From Owenia fusiformis (Eukaryota > Annelida > Polychaeta > Sabellida > Oweniidae), in assembly GCA_903813345.2 (NCBI GenBank), contig CAIIXF020000011.1, positions 6,472,571 through 6,536,570 of the forward strand: a stretch of 64,000 nt of DNA, written 5' to 3'. The notes under the pieces are model-generated. The model saw only the letters and a list, made by a program, of their open reading frames with translations. It had not been told where the DNA came from and did no database searches. Position numbers and translations under genes: made by a program. Below are positions 53,201 to 62,200 of the stretch, piece after piece; positions within the stretch are counted from its first letter, which is position 1, and the number at the start of each line of letters is the position of its first letter.

Positions 53201-56200
53201 AAATAATATGTTGCCTTGCTTACTACTTGTATTAAATTTTCCTTGGATAAGCAAAATATTGTCAAGAATTGATTCAAAGATTTTTCCACTAGTTTAAATT
53301 CAATAACAAAATGTTCAAATGTTTTGAAAATACATTTTCAGAACATTTAGACGACTGGCTTTGATCCTGATCAAAGCTATATTACAGTATTTGCAGTATA
53401 TTATTCAGTTACCCTGAAAAAGAATTTAAAATTACATGTACTGTCCCTTTTATTATATCTACATATGGTAAATTCTTCATGCCATACATACTGCTAAACC
53501 AGTATATTCCTTAATTTACATGTAATGCATGGATGGATCAAGATGTTTCATAACTATACCTTTGCTACATAATATAAACTGCAGACATAATTATCAACCA
53601 AACACATTACATATGACCTTTAATTATGCTCATCACTTAAATCACCTTGTATTGTGATGACAGGACCTTTTAATGTCTGATTTTATAACATATTGTTTGA
53701 TGATTATCAATTGTGTTTACAAAGTATTCTGTATATTATCAGTTTGATCATCACACCAATGATATACACCCCTTCTACAACAGAAACTGCTGACATCCCC
53801 AGGTAGAACCCAAATACATTACCTATGTCCTTCATTACATCAGCATATGTATATGTTCTTTCCTCATATACTGTTCTCACATCCAGAGATTCAAAATGAA
53901 TGTTTATTTTCATGAAATTTGTCTCAACTATATTCATAGTTAGTGAATCTCTAGTGTATTCAGGTTTTGACATGTTTATAGTGCGAGTGAGGTAAACCCT
54001 AATTAATGCATCAATAGAATCATTGAAAATAGGATTAGATACTCCGAGTAATTGTTTTATAAGTTTACTTACATTCTTGTGCTTTTTCTTAAATTTGACA
54101 AATCCTCTTTGACCCCCAGTGTTAACAACACTCTTCTCTGGCCATAGGATTGTATTGATGAGATGTATGTAGGTGTTTTCCTTACATGGTCTCTTGCATT
54201 GACACAGCTTTTGACTGATTTTTGACAAATTCTTTTCACATTTTAGATTTTCAATAACATTATTCACAGTCTTTGCAAAATCAATTTCTGGGAGATCCAT
54301 CGCAGCTAACCAGTCCATTACTTTGGATGTGTTTCCACAATATTGTATTTGGCTAAAGTTGTGGTCTCTTGGTATTATGTACATCGGTGATACGCAGCCA
54401 CACTCTTGCATGATTCTCTCTTGTAAACACTGCTCCACACATACCTCATATGAATATTTAAATTCAGAGTTATCTAAATAGATTTCATCAGTGCATTCAC
54501 CATATGGTGGCAGTAGTCGTGTACGCTCTGTTTTTGTTAACTTTATTGAAGAAAACCTACCAGGTGTGACATGGAAACCTTCTTTGAAAGGTTGAGGCAT
54601 TGTCCCTGGGTTGTGCACTACAACTTTTACCCCATCATCTGGTTGGCTGCATGTAGATTTAAATCCCATTGTGGAGAATCCATCAAACTTCTGATTGATC
54701 GGATTGTATTTTCCTGTATACAATATTAATGTTATTCCTTTATTTGGACCAACTTCCTGAATTTGTTCAGCTGAATTCTTAATGTTTAATGTGTAACATT
54801 GTCCATACGCAGTTAGTACTCTACTAATATTTATTTGTTCATCGCATGGTCTTTCATTGTACGTACAATCAAGGATGAAGTCTTTTGCCTCAGTAGGCTG
54901 CATGCTGGGCACAATATCTCCATTTAAGGGTATGTTTTCAACTTCCCATCTATAAGCTAGATTCAATTTTTTATGCAGCCATGATGTCAATGCCAACCAG
55001 CACCTTTCAAGTATACTATCATCTTGTTCAACATCACATTTGCATTCAATTTTTCCTTCACATTCTGGTGTGTGTCCACCTCTAAGATAAAAATAATGAA
55101 TATAGCTGTATAGGTAATTTTGACCTATATCCCATAAAATTTGATCAATATCATATGGTATAAGTGGACATATTGTAACTGCAGGGAAGATCAATGGTTG
55201 AGTTGCGATTGATATACCATCTTCTACAGGGTATGTATAGTACTTAAGTACCACTCCTGTGATAAGAGACACTGCCAGACTGACTACTAAAATGAACACA
55301 AATGTCCATCCAACTCTAGAAGATCTGTCCTTTGCCTTTTGTATTCTCTTTGGTCCATTTATTGAAGTAATATTAGAGAAACCTAACAAGGCAGACCTTA
55401 TTTGGACTTTCAATGATTTTGTGTCAGTGGGATTGCCATTCTGAGAGCCACCATCTGTTTGTTCATTTAGCTCATTTAAGTTAATACTTCCATCCTCTGG
55501 CTCATCAAAAATATCACTGTCAATGCTGCTTCCTGGTTTGACATGTCCATCACCCATACATTTAGTGTCCTGCTTAAATAAAGGATCGGGAATGTTATTG
55601 TCATGTTGATTAATTTCCTTCATCTCAATTGTATTTTGGTTTTTATCTCATCATTCTGTACAAGGATTTCTTTGCCATCAATAAGCTCACCAAATGGGGG
55701 TATCCCTGATTCATGAATCCTTCTTGGAACAATTTCATTCACATCGTCATCTATATGTTATTTATATGTGAATAATAGCTTCAAGAATTATTGCATTGCC
55801 ATCAGAATGTTTGCCACGTGGTTTCATCTGTGATGCATCTACCCATGCTTGGATGATTTCATCTGCTTCTTCACCTATTTTATTGCTATTGAAACTTCAG
55901 TACATAGTTTTATCTGCAATTTGGTGTTCAAAGATATCATTTACTTCAATACACTGTTTTATCTGTAATTTGGTGTTCATCATTTTCCATCTGTTCAAGA
56001 TAACATTTAGTTCAATACACTATTTTTTCTGCAATTTGGTGTTCATCATCTTCCATCTGTTCAAAGTTATCATTTGTATTAAAACGTTCAATAGTTAATG
56101 AAAACGCAGAATGAAATCCTGTTCTAAGGGCTGATGTGAAAAAGTCAGTCCACCCCAGTGGGGATCGAACCCACGACCCCTCGCTATCTGGGCAAGTGCT

Positions 56201-59200
56201 CTACCACTGAGCTACAGAAAGATGTTCATTAAAATGTTCAATACACTGTTTTTCTGTAATTTTGTGGTCATCTTCCCTCTATTGCAATTAGAGACTTTGC
56301 AACATAGTTCTGTTTGTGATATTCATATTAACCGTCTTGAGAATTTCCATTAGCATTATCTCCGACCGAAATGTCTACATGCATTTTCATCATCAGACTT
56401 TACTTCTTCCATGCTGTTATATATCAGTCTATGCCATTGTTAGATTCCTTCATTTGTTGTCAGTGAGCATTAATTCAAATAGACTATGTTTCTGTTGTGT
56501 CTTTGGCTGTGTCTTCTAGTGAACCAGAAAGAACAGAATATCTTTATTGAGTTTGATTTATTTTAGAAGATTTCTATGTCTTTCATTTAACAATTATCCC
56601 TACACTCTCTGAAACCAAACTGAAGACTCACTGTTCCATCATTAGTTAATGAATTAGTTATATATATATATGTATATATACAGTATATATATGTTTAATC
56701 ACTTTATAGCAAGGGGAGATCTCAATTAACCCTAGGAAATCTAATCAATTTTCAAACACATATAAAACACATAAAAATGTTTATCTTCATTACCATGCAA
56801 TATATGAATCTATGACTGTATGTCTCCTGGAGGACCTGAAGTGATGTGGCCTTGTGTCAAGTAATAATTCAAAAATTAGGAGCTAATCAATTTTCAAACA
56901 CATATAAAACACATAAAAATGTTTATCTTTATTACCATGCAATATATGTATCCATGACTATGATCCCTGGAGGACTTGAAGTGACATGGCCTTGAGTAAA
57001 GTAATAATTGAATTAAATGTTGACCTTCCGAAGAACATTCAAAATATGAAATGTACTAATTTAATTTGCTTTAAAAGGTTTTAACCCCTTATAATTTATT
57101 TCAGTATTTATGCAATCAACTTTCTTTTCCAGGGACGCAGAAACAAAATCTAAGAAAGACTCAATAACTACTCACTGACTAATTATTACACTGTATTTTT
57201 ACATTATTCATCTAATTATGGTCAGTCCAAAAATGGGAATACTTTATAAAAAAGATTTAATAATGTATTTATCAACCTGTGGGAGACCTTTGATCTGTTC
57301 ACCCTATGACATACATAAATCATTCATGTTTCTCTTTCATCTGAACATGTAATAGAGGTGAAGGTTATTATTGAGAAAGAAACAACATTTTTGTCAGAAG
57401 TATTGATTATGTCTTCTTATGATATTTTGGGGTGAATTTTTGGATTCCTAGAGAGTATTTTGAGATATTTTTGGTTTAAAAATTAAATAATTGAATTATT
57501 TTATTTTCCAGATGTTGATGAGTGTTCGCTAAAACTTCATCATTGTTCGAAAAAATCAAAATGTGAAAATCTCCCAGGGTCATATGTGTGTCGTTGTCGT
57601 CATGGTTACCATAGTGAGAAGACACATCTGACGAACCATGAAATTGGTGATAAATGTAAAGGTAAGTTGAATGTAAATTAATCTGTAGTTCAATTTAATT
57701 TCATGAATATCATAAAATACATTAAATGTGTAGAAATCTAGAATTCTAGTGTATTCGTGTCAGTCATGAGTTTATGTTGCCGCAAATTTTAAATTGTATT
57801 CCTGACACTAATTGAGACATATGCATTTGTGAAGAAATGAGTATGTGAAAATAAATAAATTCTTAAATGCTTGAAGCCCATGCTAGTTTATTCTGAATAT
57901 ATACTATTGAATTAGCATGTGTACTTCTAAGGTAAAGATAATCCTTGGATTATCAACCACCTTGTGAAAAACACATGTGATGTAAATATTAGAAACCTCA
58001 ATAAGATTTGAAAGTGGAAATAAAAGTGAAAAAAATCAAAAAGTGTGGTTTATTCATCATCCATATAACATCTATAATTTCGAGGCATTGTAGAACTTGT
58101 CAAGTATTGTATATTAGCAGTTCCTTTACCTCTATAGATTTTGGTCCAAACAGTCTAGAACTAATGAAAACAGAATCTCAAGGTTTTTCACTAAACCATT
58201 CTATTGTACATGTTTGTTCTTTTTTAGCTATAAACCAATGCAAAAGTGGCGAACACACCTGCAGTGGTGATAGACAATGTCGCAATATACGTGGCAGATA
58301 CAAATGCAGATGCAAAACTAATTTATGTAATCCAAGTGAGTTGTTTATTCATATTTTAATTACGTAACGCTCAGTAAAGATAATAAACAAATACTGGATG
58401 ACCATGAGGTGGATATGCCAGAATACCTATCCTTGGAAAAAATACTAGGTGAGGCGAAGCCGAGCCAAGTATTTCTTTTCGAGGATTATTTAATTATGCA
58501 CCTCCCTTGAGAAATACTTTATTTTAAAGAATGGGTCTACTAAAACAGAAGCCCAGCCTATAGGCTACTCTAAAAACCCTGGTGTAGGTGTTCGACAATC
58601 AAAAATTCCATTTATTCTCTCATTTGGCTTTATTCTAAGTATTCCCTCCATATGTAATAAGTTTGGCAGATGCCTTATCTAGCGCCACCTACCTTTTGTC
58701 AGTTAATCACAGGAAATTGAATAAAAATTCTCTCATATCACGCAAATCATTTCTCCCTCGCAGTCGTTGCAAATTCAACATGGAAGAGATTCTAAGAAAA
58801 TGACGTCATCGACAAATGGACTCATAGAAAAGTTTTTTTTCGAGGATAGGTATTCTGGCATACGGGATGGTTGGAGATCTCGTTGCTTCAATACTGGATA
58901 GAACGAGATCTTGCTGCCACGTATGGCAATATACCCTGCAGCTCTTAACCAATCAGATTTGAGTATTTCAATCAGTTGCATAATAAAATTAAATGTTATG
59001 TTATATTTGGGATGTTGATATTTTGATCATTTAAATACCACATGATTTATCAATTTATTAAAGGGACAACAAGGACTGTAGAGAGAAAATTAGAATTATT
59101 TTTTCTTAGCTATCAGGTCAATATTTGGCTTAACATCTTCTTATTTTCTTAAAATGTATGAATAAACTCTCAATTTCAACATTATAACTGTAAATTCAGT

Positions 59201-62200
59201 TCAAAGCTTCTATTATAAAAGGAGTCCCACTTATAGATTTTTAAGATTCACCATGTTTCAAGATGAATATCATGTTCATCCAGGGGGTTTCTTTGTAGAT
59301 GATAAAAATATATGTTAGTCTTGATGAAATATCCAAACTTAAATATATTTTGACACTGGTCGATGATAGTTTAATGGTCCCCTTGCACTAATTGTTGCAC
59401 CTTTAATGTTCATACATTTCAGATTGCTTTAACAACCAAGATGGAGGCTTACTTCACTATAATGCAACCTGTTGGAAACATCCCAGTGAATCTTGTAAAA
59501 TATGCCAGTGTAAGGTAAGATCTTACTAAATCTTCGTAAGAGCTGGGTTTTATCTCCACACCCTGTACGAGGGGTGATCCAAAAGTCTTGGACTCGTGTA
59601 AGAGATAATTTTTGATCTAGCCAATGTCATATTGAATCATGAAATTACAGTACTCTGAATCTTGCACTAAGGGCTGATGTGAAAAGGGCAGTCCACCCCA
59701 GTGGAGATTGCACCAATGATACCTCATTTTCTGGACAAGTGCTCTACCACTGAGCTATATAAGTGACCAACTTTTTCACATCAACATTTCATGTACAGTG
59801 CATTCCAAAAAAGCAACATGCACAAACATTGTAGAACCACAAAACCAGTGATGATTACATCAATTTCATTTATTTTACCATGAAACCAGGTGTCTCGCTT
59901 TTTGCAATGGTATGTCGTTTATTCATATATGACCACAGACCACTGAATAATCATTACTTTTGCATAATTGGCCAAAATCTGGTCTGGACTAAGTTTTAGA
60001 CATTACAACAGTTAACAGAGAATCACCAATGAGGTTATTTCTTTTGCACAACAGGCCAAAATCTGCTCTGGACCAAGTTTTAGACATTGCAACAGTTGAA
60101 GAACCGCCAGAACCCACAGATGATTCAAAGAGGTATTTATGACAAGGAGAGACGAGCCAATATCTGTGTGTAGAGAAATTGTGGCTATGTGATGGGGCAT
60201 GAAATATAATCTTTCATGAGTAATATTTCATAAGATGACAGACACTAGCAATGATTGTGACTTTACTGACTTAAATGTTTATGCCACTAGCTTCTTTTTC
60301 CATATGTTAACTGAACCATCAAGGAAACTGATGAACTGATGAAAGTTAAATCTTTCTTCTAAGAAATTCTAAATCTGAAACTTGTGTTATGTAACTCTTG
60401 TGACCAGAATGATTTACCTGATTGCACAATAGGATCAGTTGACTGAGGATATTTCAACTTGGCACAAAGGCCTTTTCACCCATGCACGAAAAACAATGAT
60501 AATTCAGTGGTCCATTATCGGATATGAACAAATGACATACCGTTGGAAAGAGGAGACACGTGGCTTCGGGGTAAATTAAATGAAATTGATTTAATCATCA
60601 CTGGTTTTGTGTCCTTTGTGATTTTTGCTTGTTGCGTTTTTTTGGGACGCACTGTATAGCATCCAGCTTGTCAATCATTCTATTCATGATGTAATGTGGC
60701 CATTCCCCTAAGGAAAAGTCAGTCCACCCTCTTTTCCAAAACATTATGACACTATGTGGTCAAATCAAATCACGAAATCCCGACAGCGTGTTCCAAATGT
60801 CAAATCAAATCATGAAATCATGACACTATGGATCCAATGTCATATAAAATCATGACATTATGGATCCAATGTCATATGAAATCATGACATTATGGATCCA
60901 ATGTCATATGAAATCATGAAATTATGGATCCAATGTCATATAAAATCATGACATTATGGATCCAATGTCATATGAAATCATGACATTATGGATCCAATAT
61001 CAAATCATATCACAAATGAAATCTGTTCCAATTGATTGTTTGATCCAAATTTAAGTTTAATCAAGAAATACCTACTGAGGTCTAAAAAGTAAATTTATCA
61101 AGATCAAAGGTCAAGGTTATCAAACTTGATCACAAACACCATAAGCAACATATTGAATTTAAAAAAGGTCAAAAAAACTTTTTACAACTTGCTTCAAATG
61201 GACCAAGCATCTGTGACAAACTGTTACACTTTTGTAACCATTTTGCAAATGGTGACATTTTGTCATGTTCATGCCTTGATCCAATATGTCATAAAAAGAA
61301 GTAAATGTAAGATTAATTTTTGAAAAATCCATATATGTTATTTACAACATTATTAAGGATCGGCGTCAGATATTAATCACTATAATGGCTTCATTAGTAA
61401 TTATCATGTCTGTATTTTTTTGTATTTTGTAATCATAATAATAAATAATGTCTGTATTTTTCATTTATTTTTTTTAATGATAATAAAATAAAAAAATCAT
61501 GTCTATTAATTTTATCAGTAGCATGTTTAAGGTAAATTTCATGGCAATGACAATAAATGCATAGCAAGATTGACAGTGTGCTAGAATGTTTAATTTAAGA
61601 TAAATTATAAACTGGATATAACTTTTATCCCCCACCCAGGTATGGGGTGCTGTTTTATGATCAGTTTGCCATGTAGGTAGTTTGAGTCTTTGTATGCACA
61701 TTTCCAGGTATAGTAAACAATTTCAAAGATTAATTTCACATTTTTGGGATGTTTTGTGGTATTGACAGTATAGAACTTATCTCTTTTAAGATCACTTTTG
61801 GATTTTCTTACCTAAAAATAATATCTTCAAAGCATTTGATAAATCTAATGATTTCCTCAGTAGGTAAAAAATGTATTCTAATGCTTATTGGTGACTCATT
61901 CAGTTTAGATATAATGAAAACACACTAATATGTTCACTCATTTCAAATCACAGCAAATGGTCACACAGAAAATCAAAACTGAGCAGCGACTGACTTAGAT
62001 GATCTTGTCATGTCTAATTAGAGATTTATTGGTGATACTGAAAAAGAGGCTTGCAAAGGGTGGATCCTAATAGGTGTAATTTTCCTTTTTGGCAACATGA
62101 TTTGTCCACATAAACAACAACCATACACATTTTGAAAATTAATTACCCTGCATGTGACCGTGAATAATTTTATTTTGTTTGATTAATTTTATCCTATACT

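Noticed and set aside
56153..56216. A functional tRNA gene (minus strand)
   Set aside because: D-arm, anticodon arm and T-arm form, but the 7-bp acceptor stem does not pair and position 33 is not T; a related copy shares flanks, so a SINE-like repeat is preferred.
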